DNA of 40,196 bases from the IMG/VR virus record IMGVR_UViG_3300027754_005986, positions 1 to 40,196 of that record, one strand, 5' to 3'. The notes beneath the pieces are model-generated. The model was not told where the DNA came from. It was given only the letters and a program-made list of their open reading frames with translations, and searched no databases. Shown one piece after another: positions 26,637 through 32,311 of the stretch (position 1 is its first letter; every line of letters starts with the position of its first letter). The position numbers and the translations under genes were made by a program. The DNA is from a virus.

Positions 26637-27218
26637 TTAATTTAAGTAATCCATTAATAAATCGTGAACAAAATCACTATCGTCATTTAACATCTCTAGT
26701 TCTTGTTCTGTATAAGGAGAACCGTCGCTATGTTCGGCATAGTCAATATAAGCATCACTATAGTCCGGTCTGTCCCAATGGTGAACATCGTCAAAAGTAA
26801 CGTTGTAAACATCTCTTGGATCAATACCTTGGGATGCAATGCCGGCCATCTCTTTTAACCTAATTGCCTCTTTGATTAAACCCTTTTGAGAGACCCCCGC
26901 ATTCTCATATATATATTTACCTTTTTTCTTCGTCGCTTCGTAGAGAGATGCATCATGAGATGCCATCTCAGAGCCTTGTCTTTCCTCATAGTCATCTATC
27001 CCTTTAGCATTTTCTGCCTCCGATGAATAGATATGTTTATTCAGAAACTCGATTATATCGTTATCTTCGAAGCCATCCTTGATTAGGTCGTCCATAATGG
27101 CCGATGCCGCCTGGCGAAAGGCATGCAAATCTTTTTGATTGACAAGGCCTTCCATTCTATTATCGCCTTCTTTCATGCCTAGGCTATCTAGGGCTTCTTT
27201 AATAGTTCTTTTTTTCAT
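26637..27218 (-). CDS. Leader-bearing protein 1: double-leader member
   Basis: A 193-residue protein that departs from the family layout. Its own start is a weak leader (MKKRTIKEALDSLGMKEGD, with IKE-A at residues 6-8). A full leader copy then lies inside the protein at residues 111-127 (QKGLIKEAIRLKEMAGI). The segment between them is helical and charged; the part after it (YNVTFDDVHHWDRPDYSDAY) is acidic. This looks like a fusion of two leader-bearing genes or a long pro-region with two protease sites. Its GC content and codon choice look a little higher than its neighbours. It is the first gene of the cluster, 22 bases after TATTTATA. Confidence 0.78.
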   Translation of the reverse strand: MKKRTIKEALDSLGMKEGDNRMEGLVNQKDLHAFRQAASAIMDDLIKDGFEDNDIIEFLNKHIYSSEAENAKGIDDYEERQGSEMASHDASLYEATKKKGKYIYENAGVSQKGLIKEAIRLKEMAGIASQGIDPRDVYNVTFDDVHHWDRPDYSDAYIDYAEHSDGSPYTEQELEMLNDDSDFVHDLLMDYLN

Positions 27219-27302
27219 TCTTTAGTATTAGCTATACAGTTATAAATATCGATGTCATAGACTATATGTCTATTCCGATTGCATATATATTTTGCTATAG
27301 GT

Positions 27303-27329
27303 AAAAAAATCTTGCTCCCACGGAAGCAC
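27303..27329 (-). terminator. Terminator after the GIY-YIG-like gene
   Basis: On the minus strand GCTTC pairs with GGAGC (one T-G pair) around a short loop, then AAGA and a run of seven T. It lies about 40 bases after the stop at 27371. Confidence 0.65.
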
Positions 27330-27370
27330 GGTTCTGAGGAATCATACAAGGGTCCGGAGGTTGAAAATCG

Positions 27371-27838
27371 CTAATCCATTTCCGGATCCTCTATACCTAG
27401 TACCTCAAATATCACTTTTCTTATATACATAAAATTAACGAAGAAGCCTTCTCTATTACTTTCAACCCTATAGTCATCCAATCGTCTATGTATTTCTTGT
27501 TCTTTATTATAGGGCTCATCGCAAAACCAAAAATCGCGTACCTGCCATGGAGTAATAACCCCGGTAGCACTATTAATCTCATTTATTCTCTCGGCCACGC
27601 TTCTCTCTGTAAAGCCTACCTTAAAAATGCCTGGCATAGATGTATTTTGCAGAACATAGATATGGCCGGTTGAACCGGACTTACCGTAGCCGTGTTTTTT
27701 TTTATAGTATTTTACCGACCAAGAATTATGGCCTTCCTCTTTAAAGGTATAGCCATTGGCAGTTTTTACAGTGTTACGTATTTGTTCATCGTCCATTTCG
27801 TAAAACTTTGATAAATCCTTGCCTGTTAAATTTTTCAT
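27371..27838 (-). CDS. T5orf172 / MUG113-type GIY-YIG-like nuclease
   Basis: A 155-residue protein. Residues 59-133 follow the T5orf172 family: HIYVLQNTSMPGIFKVGFTE (an IYVL strand, then KVGFT), RSVAERINEIN with the conserved Arg84, then KEQEIHRRL carrying Glu115 and His117, and finally EGFF. These are the positions of the GIY-YIG-like catalytic site. The N-terminal 55 residues are basic and may bind DNA. Family members occur singly in phages and conjugative elements; a role in nicking DNA or excluding rivals is inferred. The gene is preceded by a weak promoter-like TACCTTAA and a GC-rich, hairpin-rich stretch, and followed by a terminator. Confidence 0.82.
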   Translation of the reverse strand: MKNLTGKDLSKFYEMDDEQIRNTVKTANGYTFKEEGHNSWSVKYYKKKHGYGKSGSTGHIYVLQNTSMPGIFKVGFTERSVAERINEINSATGVITPWQVRDFWFCDEPYNKEQEIHRRLDDYRVESNREGFFVNFMYIRKVIFEVLGIEDPEMD

Positions 27839-27889
27839 TCTCTTTTACTTTATATGAATATATATTGACTTAAGGTAGAAATTTGAAGA

Positions 27890-28032
27890 GCGTTTGGTGC
27901 AGCAGTTACCCCCGCGGGTCTCCTGTAATACTGCCTATGGGCTATAACCACGTTGGTGGAATACTGCTCTCAGTCTTGTCTCAGTCGGGCGACGACTGCC
28001 ACGGCGATGACCACCGAGCCCATTCGGTCCCT
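27890..28032 (-). ncRNA. GC-rich, hairpin-rich candidate structured RNA
   Basis: This gap of about 140 bases is clearly richer in G and C than the flanking DNA and has no good reading frame. On the minus strand it can form several stems in order: ACCGA/TCGGT, CAGTCG/CGACTG, CCAC/GTGG, and GCAGT/ACTGC enclosing CCCGCGGG. GCAGTATT and GACTGAGA each occur twice. It lies between the papain-like gene stop and the next gene. It could be a processed small RNA, a riboregulator or a 3' end structure. I could not match it to a known RNA class. Confidence 0.3.
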
Positions 28033-28491
28033 TTAGTCCTCTATCGCTCTCCATGCCTTCTGTATAGGTCTACGTAGTCCTTCACTATAGTCGATAATAA
28101 CGCCATCTACAACGGCCAATGCATGTCTTCTTACTACTACGAAGTATTTACCTTTGTTATAGGTCTTAGCGAATGTTCCTACGGTCATTGATCGTTCTAC
28201 CATCTTACCTTGGTTGTTGTAGTAGGTCTTGATCTCTCTCCCGTTAAGAGTTATAATGCTATTATCATTTAAGAATCCTTTAGTGATGTTAGTAAGAGTA
28301 ACTCCTTTGTTGAAACGTCTCTTAAAGTTATCACTAGCATAACCTAATGCATCCTGATATGGAATGTTCTTTACTATAGCTAATGCCTTAACTGAACAGT
28401 CGCTGCTTTGATACTTGAATGGAGTAGTGCTTAGCTCGGATAAGCCTTTGGCAATTAGAGCCTCCTTGATGTGTACGAATTGATTTGACAT
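28033..28491 (-). CDS. Papain-like fold cysteine peptidase-type protein
   Basis: A 152-residue protein with the layout of small phage papain-like proteins: SSDCSVKALAIVKNIPYQDA (Asp31-Cys32 at the start of a helix), then VGTFAKTYNKGKYFVVVRRH, and ALAVVDGVIIDYSEG (His123, with Asp129 or Asp134). The Cys-His-Asp spacing is that of a cysteine peptidase or transglutaminase-like fold. The phage role is unknown; deubiquitinase-like, amidase or plain structural use are all open. It has its own promoter and starts from the common AATAAAGGTTATG leader. Confidence 0.75.
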   Translation of the reverse strand: MSNQFVHIKEALIAKGLSELSTTPFKYQSSDCSVKALAIVKNIPYQDALGYASDNFKRRFNKGVTLTNITKGFLNDNSIITLNGREIKTYYNNQGKMVERSMTVGTFAKTYNKGKYFVVVRRHALAVVDGVIIDYSEGLRRPIQKAWRAIED

Positions 28492-28513
28492 AACCTTTAT
28501 TTTTTAATGTACC

Positions 28514-28545
28514 TAAATGTAAGAAGAAGGAGGCAGAATGGCAAC
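28514..28545 (-). promoter_or_regulatory. Early promoter for the papain-like gene
   Basis: Minus strand: GTTG (28545-28542), 20-base spacer beginning CCATTCTG, then TACATTTA (28521-28514). The GTTG lies inside the terminator hairpin of the previous gene. Confidence 0.75.
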
Positions 28546-28552
28546 TGCCTCC
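28529..28552 (-). terminator. Terminator hairpin fused to the next promoter
   Basis: On the minus strand an 8-bp stem GGAGGCAG/CTGCCTCC with an 8-base loop is followed by TTCTTCTT. It closes the 124-residue gene, and its loop and right arm carry the promoter of the next gene. Confidence 0.75.
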
Positions 28553-28563
28553 CTATCTTTCTT

Positions 28564-28938
28564 TTAAAGAGCGTTAGCCGGCTCCTCTACAGTAACGTAG
28601 ACGTCTATAGCTTGCTCAATGATCCTAGATAGACTACTACGACTTACTTCATAGCTATCAACCTCTATACAGTTACCGCTTAAGCTAAACTCAGTATCAG
28701 AGATAACATCATCGATACTATCTTCTATATGACTGACTACCTCTTCAACTAAAGACTCATATTGCATGGGCGTTAACTTAAAGAATATTTCTTCTTCGTT
28801 TGACTTAGCCCCTAACTGAGATCTCATCTGATCTTCCATACCGACCTTCTCGATAATGTACTGCATGCTTTCGCCATCTATGTTGATACCGTTCAACACT
28901 GCGATTACTAACTCGATGTTTGCATTTTGATTTGTCAT
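28564..28938 (-). CDS. Acidic early protein of unknown function
   Basis: A 124-residue, very acidic protein starting MTNQNANIELVIAVLNGINI. It has a helix-rich middle (YESLVEEVVSHIEDSIDDVI) and a Ser/Val C-terminus. No catalytic or metal motif is visible. It has its own promoter at 28981-29012 and a long A-rich leader with the ATCAATCA word. The acidity and early timing would fit an inhibitor of a host protein, but that is a guess. Confidence 0.7.
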   Translation of the reverse strand: MTNQNANIELVIAVLNGINIDGESMQYIIEKVGMEDQMRSQLGAKSNEEEIFFKLTPMQYESLVEEVVSHIEDSIDDVISDTEFSLSGNCIEVDSYEVSRSSLSRIIEQAIDVYVTVEEPANAL

Positions 28939-28980
28939 AACCTTTATTGTTTAAATTGTGATTGATTAATTACTACTTTA

Positions 28981-29012
28981 TAAAGATAATAGATAGGATG
29001 CAGAAAGGCAAC
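28981..29012 (-). promoter_or_regulatory. Early promoter for the acidic 124-residue protein
   Basis: Minus strand: GTTG (29012-29009), CCTTTCTG at the start of a 20-base spacer, then TATCTTTA (28988-28981). CTTTATAAAG, a perfect 10-base palindrome, overlaps the downstream element. Confidence 0.75.
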
Positions 29013-29129
29013 TAGATCATAAGAAAGTTTTAAAAATAAAGTTTAAAAAAAGATCCCAACTTAGTTGCTCTTACGAGCTTTTTTTCGTAATTTACGGTAC
29101 TTTTTAATCCACCCCTAACTTTCTCCTAT

Positions 29130-29155
29130 AAAAAAACCTCCGTCAAAGACAGAGG
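29130..29155 (-). terminator. Terminator after the small HTH gene
   Basis: Minus strand: CCTCTGTC pairs with GACGGAGG (one non-canonical pair) around TTT, followed by seven T. It lies about 34 bases after the HTH stop. Confidence 0.85.
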
Positions 29156-29188
29156 CTTTAGTAATTTAACCTTAACTATGAATACAAC

Positions 29189-29359
29189 CTACTTAACTTT
29201 CCTTCGGCTAACTAACTTGTTAGCTTGTTTTGTAATTGATTCGTTGACACGACGTCCTGCGATTACATTATGGACGTGTGACAAACTGTAACCAGTTGTG
29301 ATTGCTACCTTAGCAAGATCCCCTTGCTTCTGGCGCTCTTTAAAAAATGTGTTTACCAT
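29189..29359 (-). CDS. Small helix-turn-helix DNA-binding protein
   Basis: A 56-residue protein reading MVNTFFKERQKQGDLAKVAI and continuing TTGYSLSHVHNVIAGRRVNE. The DLAKVAITTGYSLSHVHNVIAGRR segment (residues 14-37) is a compact Cro/XRE-type helix-turn-helix, and the tail is basic (KLVSRRKVK). It probably binds an operator as a dimer. It has its own promoter (29384-29415) whose spacer resembles those of two other promoters, and its own terminator, so self-regulation is likely. A second, longer HTH protein is encoded at 31196-31579. Confidence 0.78.
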   Translation of the reverse strand: MVNTFFKERQKQGDLAKVAITTGYSLSHVHNVIAGRRVNESITKQANKLVSRRKVK

Positions 29360-29383
29360 TGTTACGATGTTTTTAAGTTCTCT

Positions 29384-29415
29384 TAAATCTATGAACTTGT
29401 TTACGAGAAGGCAAC
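29384..29415 (-). promoter_or_regulatory. Early promoter for the small HTH gene
   Basis: Minus strand: GTTG (29415-29412), 20 bases, then TAGATTTA (29391-29384). The spacer contains AAACAAGTTCA, close to the GATCAAGTTCG word shared by the promoters at 30956 and 31084; a candidate operator. It follows directly on the terminator of the DUF932 gene. Confidence 0.72.
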
Positions 29416-29425
29416 TATTTTCAAA

Positions 29426-29451
29426 GAAAAAAAAAGGGCCCTAAGGCCCCT
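29426..29451 (-). terminator. Terminator after the DUF932 gene
   Basis: Minus strand: AGGGGCC pairs with GGGCCCT around TTA (one mismatch), followed by nine T. It begins 7 bases after the DUF932 stop. Confidence 0.85.
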
Positions 29452-29457
29452 TCTCTC

Positions 29458-30267
29458 TTAGGCGACTAATTCGTAGTCTGTAAACTGAGTAGCCATCTCC
29501 CAAAGGTTCTGATTAAGCTCTACGTCTGCAAGCATGTTAGTAATCTTTCTAACCTTACGCTGCTTACCTGCTTTATTCTTAACAACGAACCCTCCGTGAG
29601 TTAAATGCTCTTGAACTCTATTAAAGACCTTCCAAAGAGTATTACCTTCATCCTCCTTGCGAGTAGATTCAACCATTAAGACTAACTCTTCCTCAGTCAT
29701 TGCAGCATCCTCTCCGAAACGAATCGCAGCTGCCTTAGTAACGAAGTTCTTAATCTCATCTTCGGTCATAACCTTCTCAGTGAAAGCATTAATGCGACCA
29801 ACTACTACCGGCAAAGCTCCTACTGCATTATTTACTAACTGCTGAAGCTCTCCAAATGAATAACCGAAGTGACGAAGATTAAAAGATCCTAAATCTTTAT
29901 CTTTGATGACCAATCCATTAGAGCAGATCAATCTGAAGACTCCAATTTCAAAACGTAACCTTCCCCAACCTCTATGGTTATTGATGATTAACACTTCCGG
30001 ATAAGCTTCTACCTCGCCATTCTCATCCAAGATAGCAATCTCTGGATTATAAAATTTAACTAAGTGCTTACCGTAAGTAAGTTGAACTGGATTCTTACTC
30101 GTCATAGCTTTCGCATCTGAAACGAACCATCCTAACTTCTCCATATCTTCTATGATCTGGAATGTAGGAAGAAAAGAATACTTTGCTGATACAGAATCAA
30201 TTGGAGACTCTGTGTAAATTTGCGGAGCTAAAGCTTTGATTTCCGCTGGATTCAATTTGTGTGACAT
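29458..30267 (-). CDS. DUF932 / phage-plasmid-like protein
   Basis: A 269-residue protein of the DUF932 type. Marker phrases are VLIINNHRGWGRLRFEIGVF, RLICSNGLVI, FGYSFGELQQLVNNAVGALP and NTLWKVFNRVQEHLTHGG. The family is found in phages, plasmids and integrative elements across bacteria. It is expressed early where studied, and its molecular role is not settled. The fold has no recognised catalytic motif. It has its own promoter (30305-30336, whose upstream element overlaps the end of the previous gene), the common leader, and a strong terminator. Confidence 0.88.
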   Translation of the reverse strand: MSHKLNPAEIKALAPQIYTESPIDSVSAKYSFLPTFQIIEDMEKLGWFVSDAKAMTSKNPVQLTYGKHLVKFYNPEIAILDENGEVEAYPEVLIINNHRGWGRLRFEIGVFRLICSNGLVIKDKDLGSFNLRHFGYSFGELQQLVNNAVGALPVVVGRINAFTEKVMTEDEIKNFVTKAAAIRFGEDAAMTEEELVLMVESTRKEDEGNTLWKVFNRVQEHLTHGGFVVKNKAGKQRKVRKITNMLADVELNQNLWEMATQFTDYELVA

Positions 30268-30304
30268 AACCTTTTTGTTTAAATGAATAATTAATTTCTA
30301 TACC

Positions 30305-30336
30305 TAAAGATCGTTGTTTAGTTTCAGACTACCAAC
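30305..30336 (-). promoter_or_regulatory. Early promoter for the DUF932 gene
   Basis: Minus strand: GTTG (30336-30333), 20 bases, then GATCTTTA (30312-30305); one base off the consensus. GTTG forms part of the last codons (AAA AGT TGG TAG) of the upstream 48-residue gene. Confidence 0.6.
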
Positions 30337-30475
30337 TTTTCTTCTTATTTTTTTTGATCGTTGTATAAAATCTTTTGTCGAACGAATCATCTTTGATATT
30401 AAAGTAGGTCAAAGTGAATCCTAAAAAAGCTCCTAGAGCTAATAGGATAGCAAGAATGGCTGCTAATAGATTCAT
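30329..30475 (-). CDS. 48-residue single-pass membrane protein
   Basis: Reads MNLLAAILAILLALGAFLGF and continues TLTYFNIKDDSF, ending KKNKKKSW. One N-terminal transmembrane helix (residues 3-24) is followed by a basic cytoplasmic tail. It starts one base after the stop of the 63-residue membrane protein, in the same transcript, so the two may act together. Such pairs of tiny membrane proteins in early regions often act on the host envelope or block superinfection; this is inference. Confidence 0.68.
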   Translation of the reverse strand: MNLLAAILAILLALGAFLGFTLTYFNIKDDSFDKRFYTTIKKNKKKSW

Positions 30476-30476
30476 T

Positions 30477-30668
30477 TTATTTACGTTTAGCAAACTTACC
30501 CGTCTCGAAATCCCGGAGGACCTTCTTGCCTCTCTTGGTTGTGATCTCTTCGATCATTTGGATGTCTTGCTTGATAGCTTTGATGCAATAGAATGCCGCT
30601 ACCGAAAGAATTACTACGCTACCTACTACTTGGAAGATAGCCATTGGAGTGTTTAACATTTCTGACAT
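30477..30668 (-). CDS. 63-residue single-pass membrane protein
   Basis: Reads MSEMLNTPMAIFQVVGSVVI and continues LSVAAFYCIKAIKQDIQMIE. Residues about 9-28 form a transmembrane helix, followed by a charged helical tail ending GKFAKRK. It begins with the AATAAAAGTTATG leader after a promoter of the early type and is followed at once by the 48-residue membrane protein. No family recognised. Confidence 0.7.
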   Translation of the reverse strand: MSEMLNTPMAIFQVVGSVVILSVAAFYCIKAIKQDIQMIEEITTKRGKKVLRDFETGKFAKRK

Positions 30669-30692
30669 AACTTTTATTTTTTGATTGATACC

Positions 30693-30724
30693 TTAAGTTA
30701 AGAACAAGGAGGCAGAAAAGCAAC
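30693..30724 (-). promoter_or_regulatory. Early promoter for the two small membrane proteins
   Basis: Minus strand: GTTG (30724-30721), spacer beginning CTTTTCTG and 20 bases long, then TAACTTAA (30700-30693). It overlaps the terminator hairpin of the upstream 56-residue gene. Confidence 0.72.
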
Positions 30725-30731
30725 TGCCTCC
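30708..30731 (-). terminator. Terminator hairpin fused to the next promoter
   Basis: Minus strand: stem GGAGGCAG/CTGCCTCC with loop TTGCTTTT, followed by TTGTTCTT. It lies 11 bases after the stop of the 56-residue gene. Confidence 0.75.
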
Positions 30732-30742
30732 GAAGATTTATT

Positions 30743-30913
30743 TTAGCTACCTGCTATTTCGCAGCAATAGCTAACCTCTTCTGAGGTGAAGGAGTCTCCT
30801 AACTTTTCTAACTGGTCAACTAACTCCTCAGTAGCCTGTCCGTAGATTTCAATCTCTCTATTAACTAGAGACTGTATATCTAAAAATCTCAAAACTTTTT
30901 GTTTGTTTAACAT
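30743..30913 (-). CDS. 56-residue helical early protein
   Basis: Reads MLNKQKVLRFLDIQSLVNRE and continues IEIYGQATEELVDQLEKLGD. It is helical and amphipathic through residue 40 and ends in SYCCEIAGS with a Cys pair. It is supported by the AATAAAGGTTATG leader, an exact-spacing promoter (30956-30987) and a terminator hairpin right after the stop. Function unknown. Confidence 0.68.
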   Translation of the reverse strand: MLNKQKVLRFLDIQSLVNREIEIYGQATEELVDQLEKLGDSFTSEEVSYCCEIAGS

Positions 30914-30955
30914 AACCTTTATTTTTAAGTGATTGATTAATTACTTACTACATTA

Positions 30956-30987
30956 TAAAGGTACGAACTTGATCGCGTAAAGGCAAC
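30956..30987 (-). promoter_or_regulatory. Early promoter for the 56-residue helical gene
   Basis: Minus strand: GTTG (30987-30984), 20-base spacer with CGATCAAGTTCGTAC at its end, then TACCTTTA (30963-30956). The 15-base spacer word is identical in the promoter at 31084-31115. Confidence 0.75.
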
Positions 30988-31010
30988 TATTATTTAAAAA
31001 AGTTTCTCTT

Positions 31011-31083
31011 AAAAAAAAAGAACAAACTACGTCTGATCTCTTCAAGTTACGTCCTCGTGTGTCTCGATCTCTCATTGACAACC
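31011..31083 (-). ncRNA. Possible short RNA from an orphan promoter
   Basis: The promoter at 31084-31115 has no convincing gene behind it. The transcript would run about 65-70 bases to a run of nine T at 31019-31011. A 40-codon frame beginning MRDRDTRGRNLKRSD exists, but it lacks the common leader and runs into the next promoter. No clear terminator stem is seen before the T run, so confidence is low. It may be a small RNA or a duplicated, dead promoter region. Confidence 0.2.
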
Positions 31084-31115
31084 TTAATGTACGAACTTGA
31101 TCGTAAGAAGGCAAC
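31084..31115 (-). promoter_or_regulatory. Orphan early promoter
   Basis: Minus strand: GTTG (31115-31112), 20 bases ending CGATCAAGTTCG, then TACATTAA (31091-31084). The spacer is a near copy of that at 30956-30987. The 282 bases between the genes at 30743-30913 and 31196-31579 hold these two promoters, the T9 run and a terminator, with no good gene. Confidence 0.65.
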
Positions 31116-31142
31116 TAGATCATGATCTTTTTTTCCTTCGAA

Positions 31143-31170
31143 CAAAAGAAAGGAGGACCTAAATCCTCCT
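31143..31170 (-). terminator. Terminator after the longer HTH gene
   Basis: Minus strand: AGGAGGA pairs with TCCTCCT around TTTAGG, followed by TTCTTTTG. It is placed 26 bases after the HTH stop at 31196. Confidence 0.8.
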
Positions 31171-31195
31171 ACTCCTTCACTTATAATCAATCAAA

Positions 31196-31579
31196 TTATA
31201 ATTTTACTTGGTACTTTTCCTCAACAAAACGTTTAGCGACTGCGACAACAAATTTGTTCGGCTTATGACCGTTTAAGATAGAGCTCACATAAGTAGGGCT
31301 GATCTTAGAAAGCTTTGCAATCTCTTGATTGTCTCCTCTTCGTAGATACTTCTTGAATGGGAAGAGAACTTTAGGAGTAGTAATAACCTTCTTAACGATT
31401 CGTTTAATCGAACCTTCCTTGATTAATTCAGAGAGAACATTCTCCGTAACAAGTTGAACGTGTGCGGTAGTGATCGAATCGACATTAATGCCTTTGATCA
31501 TCTTAATTACTTCCGAAACCGGCAAGTAAGTGTTTGGTGCGGAGTTCTTAAGCGACTCCAACAAAGCTTGTTTTTCCAT
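31196..31579 (-). CDS. Helix-turn-helix transcription regulator
   Basis: A 127-residue protein. Residues 83-105 (DNQEIAKLSKISPTYVSSIL) are a Cro/XRE-type helix-turn-helix with the usual Gln-Glu-Ile-Ala first helix and Ser-Pro-x-Tyr-Val-Ser recognition helix, followed by NGHKPNK. Residues 1-60 are helical and may dimerise. Its promoter (31620-31651) lies inside the end of the upstream gene. It is the likeliest regulator of the shared early promoters. The palindrome-like TTCTTTAGAGAA at its own start site would suit self-control. Confidence 0.8.
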   Translation of the reverse strand: MEKQALLESLKNSAPNTYLPVSEVIKMIKGINVDSITTAHVQLVTENVLSELIKEGSIKRIVKKVITTPKVLFPFKKYLRRGDNQEIAKLSKISPTYVSSILNGHKPNKFVVAVAKRFVEEKYQVKL

Positions 31580-31610
31580 AACTGATTATTTATTTTTACT
31601 GATTGATTAA

Positions 31611-31943
31611 TTACTTCTCTAAAGAAACGAACCCTTCATCAGAAAGGCAACTCTTTTTAGTTTTATATCCTGCCGGCCTATATAGCCGTAGCTTCTTTAT
31701 TAGCTCCTCAATCTCCTTCTCATCAAGCCATCCAACGACTCCGGACGTACCTTCAAGTATAGGATGCTCCTCAACAATGTCTCCTTCGAAGAAGATAGCC
31801 ATTTCATAGAGGCCTTTATCACCTCCGTAGGTATGTTCTCCCTTGACGATGCTAAGGGTGTAGCCGTTATTCAAGACTACTAAGCCTTGAGTACCATCTC
31901 CCCCCCTCCGGGGGAAGAATGGAATCATATCAAATGTTATCAT
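31611..31943 (-). CDS. 110-residue early protein of unknown function
   Basis: Start set at ATG 31943 (MITFDMIPFFPRRGGDGTQG), which overlaps the upstream TGA in an ATGA, so translation is coupled; a longer reading from 32018 would lie inside the upstream gene. The protein has a Gly-rich N-terminus, an acidic middle (IFFEGDIVEEHPILEGTSGV) and a charged end (WLDEKEIEELIKKLRLYRPA). Its last 15 codons cover the promoter of the HTH gene. Function unknown. Confidence 0.65.
   Translation of the reverse strand: MITFDMIPFFPRRGGDGTQGLVVLNNGYTLSIVKGEHTYGGDKGLYEMAIFFEGDIVEEHPILEGTSGVVGWLDEKEIEELIKKLRLYRPAGYKTKKSCLSDEGFVSLEK
31620..31651 (-). promoter_or_regulatory. Early promoter for the longer HTH gene
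   Basis: Minus strand: GTTG (31651-31648), spacer CCTTTCTG... of 20 bases, then TTTCTTTA (31627-31620), one base off consensus. It lies wholly inside the 3' end of the upstream coding region. Confidence 0.62.
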
Positions 31944-32236
31944 GATATAACTTCTGAGGTTTGTTTTAAATAAGAGCTCGAGAATTGGTAGTATATAGAA
32001 GCAATATCTTCCTCCCAACTCCCATCAATAATATTATGCAATCCTCCCAACTCAATATAGGATATAATCTCCCCTACGGAGTCCATATTCTCGATAGCAA
32101 TGCTTAAATTACCCATTGCTTTGTAATGATCCCCTATCTCTGAGAAGTGAAGATCTTCTGATCGGAGGTCGTACATTTCCCTAATCCTTAACTGCACATT
32201 ATCCTTAGCACAGCGTAATAATGATTTTTTTTCCAT
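31940..32236 (-). CDS. 98-residue early protein of unknown function
   Basis: Start set at ATG 32236 (MEKKSLLRCAKDNVQLRIRE), which carries the AATAAAGGTTATG leader. An upstream ATG at 32293 would lie inside the promoter-hairpin and is rejected. The body is helical and acidic (DHYKAMGNLSIAIENMDSVG), ending SYLKQTSEVIS. Its TGA overlaps the next ATG. No family recognised. Confidence 0.7.
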   Translation of the reverse strand: MEKKSLLRCAKDNVQLRIREMYDLRSEDLHFSEIGDHYKAMGNLSIAIENMDSVGEIISYIELGGLHNIIDGSWEEDIASIYYQFSSSYLKQTSEVIS

Positions 32237-32262
32237 AACCTTTATTTGTTTTGATTGATGAC

Positions 32263-32294
32263 TAAATTTAGGAAGAAGGAGGCAGAATAGCAAC
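32263..32294 (-). promoter_or_regulatory. Early promoter for the coupled pair 31611-32236
   Basis: Minus strand: GTTG (32294-32291), 20 bases beginning CTATTCTG, then TAAATTTA (32270-32263). It overlaps the terminator hairpin. Confidence 0.75.
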
Positions 32295-32301
32295 TGCCTC
32301 C
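32278..32301 (-). terminator. Terminator hairpin fused to the next promoter
   Basis: Minus strand: stem GGAGGCAG/CTGCCTCC, loop TTGCTATT, then TTCTTCC. It lies 10 bases after the stop of the 101-residue gene. Confidence 0.75.
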
Positions 32302-32311
32302 CAAAATCTTT

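Noticed and set aside
23729-27218. RiPP precursor family reading of the leader-bearing genes
   Set aside because: Bodies are 130-280 residues, no modification enzyme or short core is seen, and the (I/L)-x-E sites fit prohead processing better.
27890-28032. tRNA gene in the GC-rich stretch
   Set aside because: No acceptor stem, anticodon arm or GGTTCGAATCC-type arm can be drawn on either strand.
27883-28077. Plus-strand reading frame across the GC-rich stretch
   Set aside because: It needs a TTG start, has no leader or promoter, odd composition and overlaps the end of the papain-like gene. The stretch looks like RNA structure instead.
32237-32293. Upstream start for the 98-residue gene (MLFCLLLPKFSHQSKQIKVM)
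   Set aside because: It lies in the promoter-hairpin and leader. The same false N-terminus (MLFWLLLLNFSYQSKQIKVM) appears before the 101-residue gene only because the control DNA is conserved.
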